NCBI RefSeq assembly: GCF_017743975.1
Contig: NZ_JAGHRC010000004.1
Coordinates: 186,001 to 250,000, forward strand
Origin: Ruegeria sp. R14_0
Lineage (GTDB): Bacteria; Pseudomonadota; Alphaproteobacteria; Rhodobacterales; Rhodobacteraceae
Length of the DNA: 64,000 bases
Direction: 5' to 3'
A program made the translations under genes and the position numbers. Each line of letters begins with the position of its first letter. The stretch's first letter is position 1. The notes under the pieces are model-generated. The model had not been told where the DNA came from. It saw nothing but the letters and a program-made list of their open reading frames with translations, and ran no database searches. Shown piece by piece: positions 8,670 through 17,418 of the stretch.

Positions 8670-8819
8670 ATGGTAATGGAAAAGAATGGTCTTTCCGGTG
8701 TTGCCGCAGCCGCGGTGATATTGTCACCGGCGTTGGCGACTTTGGCTTCGGGCATTCGTTTCTGGGTTGCGACCTCTGGTATCTGGCTGGGATTTTGCGG
8801 TTTCGCGTCTCGCAATTGA
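8670..8819 (+). CDS. Possible small membrane protein (49 residues)
   Basis: Short frame ATG-GTA-ATG to TGA at 8817 in the gap between the acyl-CoA ligase terminator and the LysR gene. The product begins MVMEKNGLSGVAAAAVILSP, is strongly hydrophobic with two short potential membrane segments (about 9-25 and 31-45) and ends in FASRN. Codon choice (GTT GCC GCA GCC GCG GTG) looks like the neighbouring genes. AAAGGT 7 bases upstream is a weak ribosome site; the second ATG at 8676 is an alternative start. No recognised family; it may be chance. Confidence 0.35.
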   Translation: MVMEKNGLSGVAAAAVILSPALATLASGIRFWVATSGIWLGFCGFASRN

Positions 8820-8973
8820 CTGGATGCAAATTTAATTGATACAAAATACCAATGAAATGAGCGTGCGCGTCACAAGTAAAACTGACATTCGGTCCATTGC
8901 GCCAGGGCACCGAACTCTGTCACCAGATTGGCTCAGTTGGAAAGTTGAGGCTCAGACGTTTACTGCAGCGGAG

Positions 8974-9885
8974 TCAGCGCGGCAGTCCCTCTTCGGGTTG
9001 GGCCTGAGTGGCCAGCCAATGCCGAAAGCTGCGCAAGGACGGATCGTCCGACTTGGTTTTTGGCCAAACCAGATAATAGGCGCCCATCATCTCGACCGCA
9101 TCGGGAAAGGCTGCAATAAGTTTGCCGGTCGCCAGATCCTGTTCAATCAAATAGTTCGGCAGCAGCGCGACACCCAAACCATGCACCGCAGCCTGATTGA
9201 TCGTGGTGTATTGGTCGTAAATCGTGCCCTGCAACGCCTCGGGATGGGGGGTTCCCATATGATCGAACCAATCCTGCCAGGCGCGCGGACGGGTTTGAAT
9301 ATGCAGCAAGGGGAGCTTCAGCAGGTCGCCAGGCGATTCCGGTGTTCCATTTGGCAGCAATGACGGTGCGCAAACTGGCAAAACGCTTTCGGCCCGAAGT
9401 AATAGCCGGTCTGTACCTGGCCAGTCCGGCTCACCAAAGTGTAGCGCTGCGTCAAAAGGTTCGTTCGTGAAACTGAAGGGGCGCAGGCGTGTGGACATAT
9501 TGATCGTGATGTCCGGGTGTAGACGGGCGAACTCGGGCAGTCTGGGCACCAGCCATCGCATCCCAAATGTCGGCAGTATGGCGAGGTTCAGCGTACCACC
9601 GGCCGGTGCCACATGCAGCTTCAAGGAAGCCTGAGCAATCTGGTTCAACCCTTGACGGACCTCGGCCACATAATCTTGTGCCACCGGTGTCAGCAGCAGC
9701 CTCTTGCGATCGCGGCGGATCAGGTCGACGCCCAACTGGGCTTCTAGTGCCTGTAATTGTCGGCTTACTGCGCTTTGGGTCAGGGCAAGCTCGTCGGCGA
9801 CCGCGGATGCCGAGCCCAGCCTGTCTAACGCTTCCAGCGCGCGAAGGGACGAGATTGAGGGGAAAAGGCGGCGAGGCGTTACCAT
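8974..9885 (-). CDS. LysR-family transcriptional regulator, GcvA-like
   Basis: 303 residues. The N-terminal winged helix-turn-helix covers about residues 9-66 (SSLRALEALDRLGSASAVADELALTQSAVSRQLQALEAQLG), followed by a substrate-binding-like effector domain with TLNLAILPTFGMRWLVPRLPEF at its start, a GcvA-type feature. Same strand as, and 88 bases downstream of, the patatin gene, so it may be cotranscribed with it. No divergent target gene is evident; the nearest upstream-facing gene on the other strand is over 1 kb away. Confidence 0.9.
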   Translation of the reverse strand: MVTPRRLFPSISSLRALEALDRLGSASAVADELALTQSAVSRQLQALEAQLGVDLIRRDRKRLLLTPVAQDYVAEVRQGLNQIAQASLKLHVAPAGGTLNLAILPTFGMRWLVPRLPEFARLHPDITINMSTRLRPFSFTNEPFDAALHFGEPDWPGTDRLLLRAESVLPVCAPSLLPNGTPESPGDLLKLPLLHIQTRPRAWQDWFDHMGTPHPEALQGTIYDQYTTINQAAVHGLGVALLPNYLIEQDLATGKLIAAFPDAVEMMGAYYLVWPKTKSDDPSLRSFRHWLATQAQPEEGLPR

Positions 9886-9973
9886 CTATGCGATCTGCTC
9901 ATGATTTTGGCCATCACTTTGCAGTTATTTGCGTTTTGTTCAAACACCAAATTATTCGCCAACGCCGTCGTGC

Positions 9974-11155
9974 TCAATACTCCCAGTCTTGCGCGTCATA
10001 AAACCATCCGTCCTTTTGCTGTCCGACCCAATATCCGACAGCGAAGAGTTCGGTCATGTATTCGGGGTCAAAGGGTTCGTCCGGCTTTGTTTGGAACTCT
10101 TTGGGGATGTACGTGATGTTTGCCTGAAATCCGTCTCGGTTTGCCAAAGCCAGAATGCTTTCAATGTTGCCCAGGCTTTGAGAGCGGATCAGCATTTCGA
10201 ACGCGCGGCTTGCCACCGCTGTGGCATTTCCGGGCAACGGATCGAAGGTTGGTTCCAGTTTTTTGTTGTGGATCAGCCAGATGCGGTTCTTCTGGTTGCT
10301 TAGCCCTGCTTCGCGCAGCAGTTGGCGCATTTGTAAGTCATGCGGGTAGGCGAAAATCTCACGCGTTAGCCCGCCATCCACATGCAATTCTTCGCGCTGT
10401 ACCTCGCCATTTGTGACGTCAATTGGCACGGGTTGAAATACGACAGGTATCGAGGCCGATGCCAGAATGACTTCCCGGATCAGATCCCGCGCTTTCGGTG
10501 TGTCGGATTGGGCGATCGCCCCGATGTTCCAAAGCACAGGTCGCTCGGCGTCGATATTGGTGGTTCCGATTAACAACTGGCGACCTTGTCTGTGCTGCTC
10601 TGCGATCTTTCTGATCAGATCATCCGTCAGTTCTTGACGGATTGCCTCTTGCAGCGGGGTCGCCCTCGTCAGAAAGCCGCGCCCAAAGATCGCGCCCGTC
10701 AGGTCCAGCCGGACGACGTCTCGCGTTGCCGTTTCGGTGTAGAACCGTTGTAAGCGGTCGTCATAGTCCGAGCCGAGAAAGGCAAAGGGTGCGATCAGCG
10801 CGCCGGTTGAGATACCAGTGACCACATCAAAGGACGGGCGCGTACCTATATCGCTCCACCCGTTAAGGACTCCGGCGCCATACGCCCCGTGTTGACCACC
10901 GTCCGACAGGGCGAGAATGTTAAGGCCGCGGCCTTTGGGAACCTGCGCCAGCGTTTTACGCGTTTCTTTGTTCAGTGAGGCCAACCGCTCGCGGTTGTCA
11001 TCTTCAAAATACCGGCTTTCCGGTCGGGCACCGACTGGCTGAAAGGTTTCATAGTTTTCGGCCGTAGGTGTAAGGTTCGTCCGGTCATAGCTGGCGGCAC
11101 AGGCGGTCAGAACCAGTGCGAGCGTAACAGACACGAAAATCTTGAACGAGGGCAT
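9974..11155 (-). CDS. Patatin-like phospholipase family lipoprotein
   Basis: 393 residues. An N-terminal signal with lipobox LTAC (Cys19) predicts a lipid-anchored protein in the outer membrane or periplasm. The catalytic dyad is visible: GISTG with Ser116 and the DGG motif with Asp260; the oxyanion-hole glycines lie in DGGQHGAYGAG near residues 85-95. The family hydrolyses phospholipid or lysophospholipid esters. Divergent from the Rieske gene across a 325-base gap. Physiological substrate is unknown; envelope lipid turnover is the natural guess. Confidence 0.88.
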   Translation of the reverse strand: MPSFKIFVSVTLALVLTACAASYDRTNLTPTAENYETFQPVGARPESRYFEDDNRERLASLNKETRKTLAQVPKGRGLNILALSDGGQHGAYGAGVLNGWSDIGTRPSFDVVTGISTGALIAPFAFLGSDYDDRLQRFYTETATRDVVRLDLTGAIFGRGFLTRATPLQEAIRQELTDDLIRKIAEQHRQGRQLLIGTTNIDAERPVLWNIGAIAQSDTPKARDLIREVILASASIPVVFQPVPIDVTNGEVQREELHVDGGLTREIFAYPHDLQMRQLLREAGLSNQKNRIWLIHNKKLEPTFDPLPGNATAVASRAFEMLIRSQSLGNIESILALANRDGFQANITYIPKEFQTKPDEPFDPEYMTELFAVGYWVGQQKDGWFYDAQDWEY

Positions 11156-11480
11156 AGCTGCGATCCGTATCGAAAGAGTTGCGGCTCTTTATCTGCACCC
11201 GAGCCACGTGTTGAGTCAGGATTGCCAGATCGCGAAGACCTATGATCGAAACCCCGGATCATGCGCAAGATGACACCGACGTGTGGTGACTGGCTTTGCA
11301 ATCAAGCGCCGAGATGGCACAGGTTTCAGGAGGCAAAAACTGTCACTATTGACAGTTCCATTCTGTTTACCTATCTCGCTTCGAGGCATCGTTGCGGCCC
11401 AGCTTGTGCAAAAGACTGCATCTGGCGTCAAATTGATCAGTTTGCCAACCGTAAGTTCTACGGCCCAAGGAGGGGATAGC
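11156..11480. other. Intergenic region between patatin and Rieske genes
   Basis: 325 bases without a convincing gene. An open frame continuous with the Rieske gene extends back to 11283, but it lacks a ribosome site and includes the operator and promoter, so I treat it as untranslated. The useful content is the inverted repeat at 11338-11357, with TTGACA overlapping its right arm. Confidence 0.6.
11338..11357 (+). promoter_or_regulatory. Candidate TetR operator overlapping the -35 of the Rieske operon
   Basis: AACTGTC-ACTATT-GACAGTT, perfect 7-base arms with a 6-base spacer. Its right arm contains TTGACA (11349-11354), a consensus -35 element; 17 bases on, TATCTC (11372-11377) is a weak -10. 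The same core TGTC-N6-GACA occurs upstream of the tetR-type gene and of the symporter gene, so occupancy here would block the polymerase at the Rieske promoter. Confidence 0.7.
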
Positions 11481-12632
11481 ATGCCACAAATGTACCATGA
11501 GCTTCCCGTAGAAGCGTACACTTCGCAGGAATGGTTCGACCGCGAGCAGCGCGATATTTTTTCGAAAACCTGGCGTTTTGCGGGCTTTATGGAAGATGTG
11601 CCCGAACCCGGCCACTATATTTCGGTTCAGGCGGGGCTGAACAATCTGTTCATCGTGATGGGCCGTGATCGCAGGTTGCGGGCGTTTCACAATATTTGCC
11701 GGCATCGGGGCACACAATTGATCCGGGCTGTGGGCAAGACACAAAAGGCGCTGACCTGCCCGTATCATGACTGGACCTATGACCTTGAAGGCAACTTGGT
11801 CTCGGTACCGGATGAAGATCGCGAATACGGCTCGGTCGATAAGTCCTGTCTTGGTCTGAAACCGGCCTCGGTCGACATCTGGAAGGGCATGCTGTTTGTG
11901 CATCCTGACCCCAACGCAGGGTCGATCATGAAATGGTACGGCGATGTTGATGACAAGGTTGGCCCACATGTGCCCGAAGAGTTGATGGAACATGATGGCA
12001 CTTCGAACACGTATGAGATCAAGGCAAACTGGAAGATCGTCATCGAGAATTATATTGATGTCTATCACCTGAGCCACCTGCATTCGAACACGTTGCAGAT
12101 GTATGACCACGCCAAGGCCCAGTATGGCTGGTATGGGCCGCATTACATCTTTTGGGAACCGCCGGTCGAAGAGTTCGCAAAAGATCAGAACAAAAAGCTG
12201 CAGATGCCGCGGGTCGTGCCCGAAGATCAGAACGGAGCTTGGGTGCCGATGCTGTTTCCAGGGGTTGGAATCGGCGCGTCCGAAGACGTATGGAACGTTT
12301 TCATCGTCACGCCACTGGCGCCGGACAGAACGCGGATTCTGAACCGGACCCGCGTGGCCAATGCCTCAACCTGGGAGTTTACGCGACAAGCAAGCCGCTC
12401 GGCCTCCTTCTGGAACGGCTTCGAGATCAAAGGAAAATACGAGGGCGACGACGCCCATGACGAAAACGATCCGATGGCGTCTGGGGATTTTACGCAAGAA
12501 GACATCTATGCCTGCGAACAACAGCAAAAATCCCTGACCTCGCCCTATTTCGAGGTCGGTCCGGCCTCTGTGGGTGAAAGCCCCGTGGTGGAGCATCAAA
12601 GGGTGGTGCGCGATTGGTTGCAGGAAAAATGA
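11481..12632 (+). CDS. Rieske non-heme iron oxygenase, alpha subunit
   Basis: 383 residues from the ATG at 11481, which has a strong ribosome site (AAGGAGGGG). Rieske [2Fe-2S] ligands are Cys73, His75, Cys93 and His96 in CRH...CPYH. The mononuclear iron site is the D-x2-H-x4-H motif at Asp193, His196 and His201 in ENYIDVYHLSHLH. This architecture fits ring-hydroxylating or N-demethylating oxygenases; enzymes acting on quaternary amines also look like this. The electron partner is the reductase at 13589. No beta subunit gene is present, so it is probably an alpha-only enzyme. Substrate unknown. Confidence 0.92.
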   Translation: MPQMYHELPVEAYTSQEWFDREQRDIFSKTWRFAGFMEDVPEPGHYISVQAGLNNLFIVMGRDRRLRAFHNICRHRGTQLIRAVGKTQKALTCPYHDWTYDLEGNLVSVPDEDREYGSVDKSCLGLKPASVDIWKGMLFVHPDPNAGSIMKWYGDVDDKVGPHVPEELMEHDGTSNTYEIKANWKIVIENYIDVYHLSHLHSNTLQMYDHAKAQYGWYGPHYIFWEPPVEEFAKDQNKKLQMPRVVPEDQNGAWVPMLFPGVGIGASEDVWNVFIVTPLAPDRTRILNRTRVANASTWEFTRQASRSASFWNGFEIKGKYEGDDAHDENDPMASGDFTQEDIYACEQQQKSLTSPYFEVGPASVGESPVVEHQRVVRDWLQEK

Positions 12633-13504
12633 TTGGACCGAAAGACCGACTGTCCATAGCGACCTTGTTGCGGGTTTTCCGAGCCAAGATCGCGATGACC
12701 TGGGGCCTGACGCTTGTGGAAACGGCGTTGTTTGCCATGCTCCCGCTGCTGATCGGCTATTCGATCGATGGTTTGTCGAGTGGTGACTACACGTCGTTCG
12801 TCCATTTCGGAATCGCCATGGCACTGCTGTTGGTGGTCGGGATTGTGCGGCGTGTGTATGACACACGGGCGTACGGTACGATCCGGGTCAAACTGGGTGA
12901 GGCGCAGGCCAAGAGGGGTGCGTCCCTGGAGGTTTCGGTTCTGAACGCTCGTGTTCTTATGGGGCGGGAGTTGGTCGACTTTCTCGAAGGCGAAGCTCCG
13001 GAGTCGATGGGGGCGGCGGTACAGGTCGTTGTCTCAGTCGGTATCCTTCTGTCGTTCCACGGGGCGCTGGCAACGGCAGCGGGTACCGCCGCAGTCCTTA
13101 TTTTGATCATCTTCGGTCTGTTTTCGCGTCGTTTCTTCCGTTTGAACGGGTTGCTCAACCAGCAGTCCGAGCGACAGGTGACGGCGTTGCAAGGTATGGA
13201 CCTGAAGAAGATCGGCCAGCACTTTCTGAGACTGCGTTCGCACGAAGTTCGGCTGTCGGACGCTGAGGCGTTTGTGTACGGCGCGATTTTTGCCGTCTTG
13301 CTTAGTATGCTGGCCTTCAATCTTTGGTTCGCGGCAACACAAAGCGGCGCGACGGCAGGTCAAATTTTCTCGGTCGTTACCTATTCGTTTGAATTCGTAC
13401 AATCAGTCGTCGTTTTGCCCATGGTTTTGCAAAGCCTCGCGCGCTTGTCCGAAATAACCGAGCGGATCAATGCTCCTGCAACAAAAGACGCTGCCAATGC
13501 TTGA
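12629..13504 (+). CDS. ABC exporter-type six-span membrane domain protein without ATPase
   Basis: 291 residues, starting at an ATG that overlaps the oxygenase stop (ATGA). Six hydrophobic segments (around 23-47, 60-78, 128-146, 149-171, 223-245 and 250-275) and the spacing of the cytoplasmic helices resemble the membrane half of type-1 ABC exporters. The protein stops where the nucleotide-binding domain would begin, and no separate ATPase gene lies in the operon. Coupled translation suggests a role with the oxygenase, perhaps moving substrate or product or forming a scaffold. The function is not established. Confidence 0.75.
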   Translation: MIGPKDRLSIATLLRVFRAKIAMTWGLTLVETALFAMLPLLIGYSIDGLSSGDYTSFVHFGIAMALLLVVGIVRRVYDTRAYGTIRVKLGEAQAKRGASLEVSVLNARVLMGRELVDFLEGEAPESMGAAVQVVVSVGILLSFHGALATAAGTAAVLILIIFGLFSRRFFRLNGLLNQQSERQVTALQGMDLKKIGQHFLRLRSHEVRLSDAEAFVYGAIFAVLLSMLAFNLWFAATQSGATAGQIFSVVTYSFEFVQSVVVLPMVLQSLARLSEITERINAPATKDAANA

Positions 13505-13588
13505 AATGCCTGTCTCAAACATGCGTTGCAAATTAGATAACGTCACACATCATGCCCCATCTCTAGGCTCGAAATCTGGAGGCCCCCA

Positions 13589-14650
13589 ATGACCAGAGAC
13601 TTCCATCCGCTGACGGTGCGTGACGTTCGTGAGGAAATCGGCGGACAGGCCAAGTCCGTTATGTTCGACGTTCCGCCCCATTTGACGCAGGCCTTTGCGT
13701 GGCGAGCTGGACAGCATGTCACACTGCGCTTTCAGATCAAGGGCGAAGAGGTGCGCAGAAGCTACTCTATCTCTTCTTCGCCTGTGTCGGGTGATCCCCT
13801 GCGCATCACCGTCAAACGGGTGAAGAAAGGGTTGGTCAGCAACCACATCAATGACACGGTGCAGCCTGGCGATGTGATTTATGTGATGCCCCCGTTTGGC
13901 AGCTTTTGTCTGGACACGGACCCGACGGAGCGGCGTACGCATTACTTTCTTGGTGCGGGGAGCGGGATCACACCTCTGCACTCTATGCTTCAATCGGTTC
14001 TGTTGGCGGAACCGTGGTCTTTTGTGCATCTGGTCTATGGCAATGCAAACGCGGATAGTATCCTGTTCAAAGACGCGTTCGCGGAATACCAAGAGGGCTT
14101 CGCTGGTCGTCTTACCGTGCAGCACGTGCTGTCCAAGCCCTCGATGTGGTCCAGCTTCGACTACTGGCGACGGGGCAACATCGACAAGGACGCGGTTCAG
14201 GCATTCCTGGCCGAAAATCCGCCATATGCCCAAAATGCGCAGTACTACATCTGCGGCCCCGGAGGTATGAATGGGTCGGTGAAAGAGGCGTTGATGTTGT
14301 TGGACGTGCCTGCGAACCGGATCCATTTGGAAAGCTATAGTGGCGCGCCGGTCGCGGATGACGGCATCAAGGGTGTTAATGCAGTTGTGGACATTACCCT
14401 GAACGGCCAGCGGCAGTCCGTTGAGATAACGTCTGGACAAACGATTTTGCAAGCAGCCCAAAAGGCAGGGCTGGAACCTCCTTACTCGTGCCAGTCCGGT
14501 GTCTGCGGAGCGTGTCGTTGCAAGTTGAAGAAAGGTTCAGTTCATATGCGCGCACGAACTGCCTTGGATGACGCCGAAATCGCCAAAGGGGCTGTTCTGT
14601 CTTGTCAGGCTGTTGCTACTGCGGAAAAGGTGGCCGTCACCTACGATTGA
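13589..14650 (+). CDS. Oxygenase reductase: FAD/NAD(P) domain plus C-terminal plant-type [2Fe-2S] ferredoxin
   Basis: 353 residues. FAD-binding motif RSYS at 57-60, NAD(P) motif GAGSGITPLHSM near 122, and four ferredoxin cysteines at 301, 306, 309 and 339 (CQSGVCGAC...SC). This FNR-then-ferredoxin order is that of class IA/IB-type and KshB/CntB/GbcB-like reductases that hand electrons to Rieske oxygenases. Ribosome site CTGGAGG precedes the ATG. It lies 84 bases after the membrane-domain gene and completes a two-component oxygenase with the protein at 11481. Confidence 0.92.
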   Translation: MTRDFHPLTVRDVREEIGGQAKSVMFDVPPHLTQAFAWRAGQHVTLRFQIKGEEVRRSYSISSSPVSGDPLRITVKRVKKGLVSNHINDTVQPGDVIYVMPPFGSFCLDTDPTERRTHYFLGAGSGITPLHSMLQSVLLAEPWSFVHLVYGNANADSILFKDAFAEYQEGFAGRLTVQHVLSKPSMWSSFDYWRRGNIDKDAVQAFLAENPPYAQNAQYYICGPGGMNGSVKEALMLLDVPANRIHLESYSGAPVADDGIKGVNAVVDITLNGQRQSVEITSGQTILQAAQKAGLEPPYSCQSGVCGACRCKLKKGSVHMRARTALDDAEIAKGAVLSCQAVATAEKVAVTYD

Positions 14651-14659
14651 TCCACGTTT

Positions 14660-15250
14660 TCAGGGTTTGGATTCCAGGGTTTCCGCCAACTTCAGTGCGG
14701 CAAAGTAGGACGAATAAGCCCATGTCTTTGGGGGTTTAAGCGGAATGAACGCGTCCGTCGTGATGTACAGGTTAACGATGCCGTGGGCGACGATTTCACA
14801 TGCCTGCCTGTCCGCTTTGGGGTGCGACGCAAAAACGATGTCCATAGCAACTTTGTAAAAAACGTCCATCGAATCCAGCAAAGGCTGGCGCAGTTCCGGA
14901 TAAATCTCGACTGAATTGACCAGAGACTGGTAGCAGATGTTGATCCGTGGATCCAACTCACCTTCTGAATTGAACAGCGCTTCGATCAAACTCCTGACGC
15001 CGGGATGATCGGCCAGCGCCAGACGTAGCGCCTCACTTTGAGTGGTTAGCGTTTCGGCAATGTGGTTCCCAAGGGCCAGAACCATGGCTTTGCGGTTGCC
15101 AAGGTGGTGCCGGATCAGTGGTCGTTTCAGCCCGGCTGCAGCGGCGATATGTTCCAGCGTTGCCCCTTCAACGCCGTATGACACCACGCACGTCATGAAC
15201 GCGTCCAGGACTTCTTTCTTCCGTTGATCTTGTACCGAAGGTCGACCCAT
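14660..15250 (-). CDS. TetR-family transcriptional regulator
   Basis: 196 residues. The N-terminal helix-turn-helix covers about residues 10-56 (GVEGATLEHIAAAAGLKRPLIRHHLGNRKAMV), followed by a helical ligand-binding domain with no clear family assignment. Convergent with the oxygenase reductase gene with a 9-base gap. An inverted repeat overlaps its own presumed -35, and the same core lies at the oxygenase and symporter promoters, so it is probably an autoregulated repressor lifted by the oxygenase substrate. Confidence 0.9.
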   Translation of the reverse strand: MGRPSVQDQRKKEVLDAFMTCVVSYGVEGATLEHIAAAAGLKRPLIRHHLGNRKAMVLALGNHIAETLTTQSEALRLALADHPGVRSLIEALFNSEGELDPRINICYQSLVNSVEIYPELRQPLLDSMDVFYKVAMDIVFASHPKADRQACEIVAHGIVNLYITTDAFIPLKPPKTWAYSSYFAALKLAETLESKP

Positions 15251-15297
15251 GCGAATACTCTACTAGTTCTCAATTTCTTCAGGGTACCTTGTATTTG

Positions 15298-15323
15298 ATA
15301 GATTGTCAATATGGACAATCTAT
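15298..15323 (-). promoter_or_regulatory. Candidate TetR operator at the regulator's own promoter
   Basis: Perfect 10-base arms (ATAGATTGTC and GACAATCTAT) around the 6-base spacer AATATG. Read on the minus strand, TTGACA sits across the spacer and second arm, and the regulator ATG is 48 bases further. This is the most extended of the three TGTC-N6-GACA sites in the window, as expected for an autoregulated gene. Confidence 0.75.
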
Positions 15324-15447
15324 ATTGGTCTTTTGACGTTTGCGCTGATCAAATGACCTATAGCGTGATTGTCGTTCGATAATCCAGTCGGTTCGAAAGA
15401 GCGATACGTGTCGCCCGCGCGCCTGTCAGGCTGCACGAGCATTTGTT

Positions 15448-16866
15448 TCACTTCTGCAAGGCCAGCAGTTCGTCGAACTGGGCTTTATCCAACCGATAGA
15501 ACATCAGTGCGATGACCGAGGCCATATACACCACAAGCGTCAGGCAGGCGTAGTTCCAGCCAAGGGCCCGCGTGACCTCGGCGGTCAGGTTTGATTGGTC
15601 CGGAGATTCCGGGAAGCCGACAAAAGCCAAAAATAGACCTGATGTCGCCAATCCGCCTGCGGTTCCGGCTTTGAGCACGAATGTGATGACCGAGGTAATG
15701 ATCCCTTCGTTCTGAAAGCCGTTTTGGCTCATGCCCAGCTCGACAACGTCAGCGGTCATCGAGGTCAAAAGGGCTGTCGTCCAGACGATCAGGGTAATTT
15801 GCAAAATGCCGTGCGCGAAGAGCAGCCAGATCAAAAGCTCGGTTCCATTCGCAGGAAAAAACCCGATGTCGCGGAGCAGATAGGGTGCAGCGCCGACCAC
15901 GGCCGAAAGGATCGACAGAACAATCGCGCTGGTCTTTTTGTCGCCGGATCGGGAAATCATCCTGATCGTTACGCCTCCGACGATCGCCCCGATCAGGTTG
16001 GCAACTAGGATCAACGAGATCTGATCGTTGTTCAACTCCCAGAAGAACGACGTCAGATAGGTCCACAGCGCAGCACCGATCCCAGCTCCCACAGCATAGA
16101 TGGCCGAGCTGACGAAAATCGCTCGAAGGGCGGGAAGTTTGAAGGCAGAAATGGATTGTTTGAAGAACCCGGATGCGCTGTAGGTCGCGTCATGAGAGAT
16201 ATCCGTCATCCGATCCTGCCAGCGGCGCGTGCCCAGTGCAGTGATGGCGATGGCCAGGGCTAAAATAATAGCGCCAACGAGCCCGGCCTCTTGATACCCA
16301 GCTTGATTGAGGATGCCGTAGGGCATTGTATCCGTAGGCACGAGCCAGATCACATACATGGCGATGACCATAATCTGACCTGCGATCCAGCCGATCGAAA
16401 CCTTCAGCCCCGACAACGTGGTCCGCCCGCCATAATCCTTGGTCAATTCCGGCACCATTGCGTTATGCGGCACGTCATACAGGGTCATTGCTGTGCGTAG
16501 CAAGATCGTGGTGATCAGCAGGAACCAGAACTGCTGCGTCTGGGTTGTCAGCGTCTCAGGCGGGTTCCAGATGAACCAGTACAGAAAGGCGATCGGGATA
16601 ATCGCCAGGTAAATGAACGGGTGCCTTTTGCCACTGCGCGAACGTGTATTGTCCGATAGGTACCCGACCAGCGGGTCTGAAACAGCGTCAAATATTAGAG
16701 CGACCGACAGGGCAAACCCAACGACTTCTGCGGGCAGCCCGATAACCAGGTTGTAGTAGATCAGTAGGAAAAAGCTGAGCCCGTTCGTCAATATGCCATT
16801 GGCAACGCCGCCTAACCCGTAGAATAGCTGCATACGTGTCGACGGACTGTCGGTCCTGGTGTTCAT
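15448..16866 (-). CDS. Major facilitator transporter, GPH (glycoside-pentoside-hexuronide):cation symporter family
   Basis: 472 residues from the ATG at 16866, which has a GGGAGG ribosome site 7 bases upstream; the frame is open further upstream but without support. About twelve membrane segments; the MelB-type motifs are LIFDAVSDPLVGYLSDNTRSRSG near residue 60 and the PHNAM(V)PELTKDY stretch near 140. A candidate TetR operator about 300 bases upstream links it to the oxygenase block, so it may import the oxygenase substrate or export its product. The GPH family name does not prove a sugar substrate. Confidence 0.88.
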   Translation of the reverse strand: MNTRTDSPSTRMQLFYGLGGVANGILTNGLSFFLLIYYNLVIGLPAEVVGFALSVALIFDAVSDPLVGYLSDNTRSRSGKRHPFIYLAIIPIAFLYWFIWNPPETLTTQTQQFWFLLITTILLRTAMTLYDVPHNAMVPELTKDYGGRTTLSGLKVSIGWIAGQIMVIAMYVIWLVPTDTMPYGILNQAGYQEAGLVGAIILALAIAITALGTRRWQDRMTDISHDATYSASGFFKQSISAFKLPALRAIFVSSAIYAVGAGIGAALWTYLTSFFWELNNDQISLILVANLIGAIVGGVTIRMISRSGDKKTSAIVLSILSAVVGAAPYLLRDIGFFPANGTELLIWLLFAHGILQITLIVWTTALLTSMTADVVELGMSQNGFQNEGIITSVITFVLKAGTAGGLATSGLFLAFVGFPESPDQSNLTAEVTRALGWNYACLTLVVYMASVIALMFYRLDKAQFDELLALQK

Positions 16867-17418
16867 ATGTGTCCTCCCGTTATCCGAAGTCCTTTTTTGT
16901 TTGGGATCTCCGGATTGCGCTGGCGCGTTTCTTCGCGGCCTCTGTGCGCAGCCCACGGCACTTGTTTTGTTGTCAGTTTGAGTGCTCGTGGAAGGTGAGC
17001 CTGGTCGGAATAAGCCTGAGCCGGGCGCGCATTTGGTGAATTTTCTTGCTTTAGGTTTTGATCCGTCACTGCAGTGTCGGTTGATTGAGTGAGGTGAGCG
17101 TCCCTTTTTCGTATGCAGTTACGTCCGGAATGGATTTGGGTATTCTGGATCGCACGAAACTTGCACATTTATTGTCTATAATGACAATATTAGTCACATG
17201 AAGCCTGTACTATTTCAATACATTTGTGTTTTAGGCGCATCAAATGTTTCAAAGCACTACAAACCTGATCGAAATTATATGAGAAATGAAGTTGTGTTTG
17301 CCCCATCAGCCCAGCAAGACAAAGCCGGCATGGACAGACAAGGCCTGTGCCGGAAAGCAATTCCTGGTTTAATTGTCACATGCGAAAGCCTCGGCGCAGA
17401 ACACTGCCGCGGTGTGAC
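16867..17418. other. Gene-free stretch upstream of the symporter
   Basis: About 550 bases. Short frames here (for example 16863-17168 minus and 17198-17422 plus) have no ribosome site, no recognisable domain and atypical codon use, so I do not call genes. The stretch contains the operator at 17170-17189, and a weak imperfect stem (CCGGCA...TGCCGG, about 17320-17355) that could end the leftward CurA-like transcript. The symporter message would have a leader of roughly 300 bases. Confidence 0.55.
17170..17189 (-). promoter_or_regulatory. Candidate TetR operator upstream of the symporter
   Basis: TATTGTC-TATAAT-GACAATA, perfect 7-base arms around a 6-base spacer, sharing TGTC-N6-GACA with the sites at 11338 and 15298. 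It is in an AT-rich stretch suited to a promoter, about 300 bases before the symporter ATG. No other candidate promoter is obvious closer to the gene. Confidence 0.65.

Noticed and set aside
15367-15384. Imperfect GATTGTC...GATAATC repeat near 15.37 kb as a fourth TetR operator
   Set aside because: The spacer is four bases, not six, and one arm has a mismatch, unlike the three consistent sites.
16863-17168. 101-residue minus-strand frame in the symporter leader
   Set aside because: Polar, low-quality sequence with no ribosome site; it runs through the presumed promoter and leader of the symporter gene.
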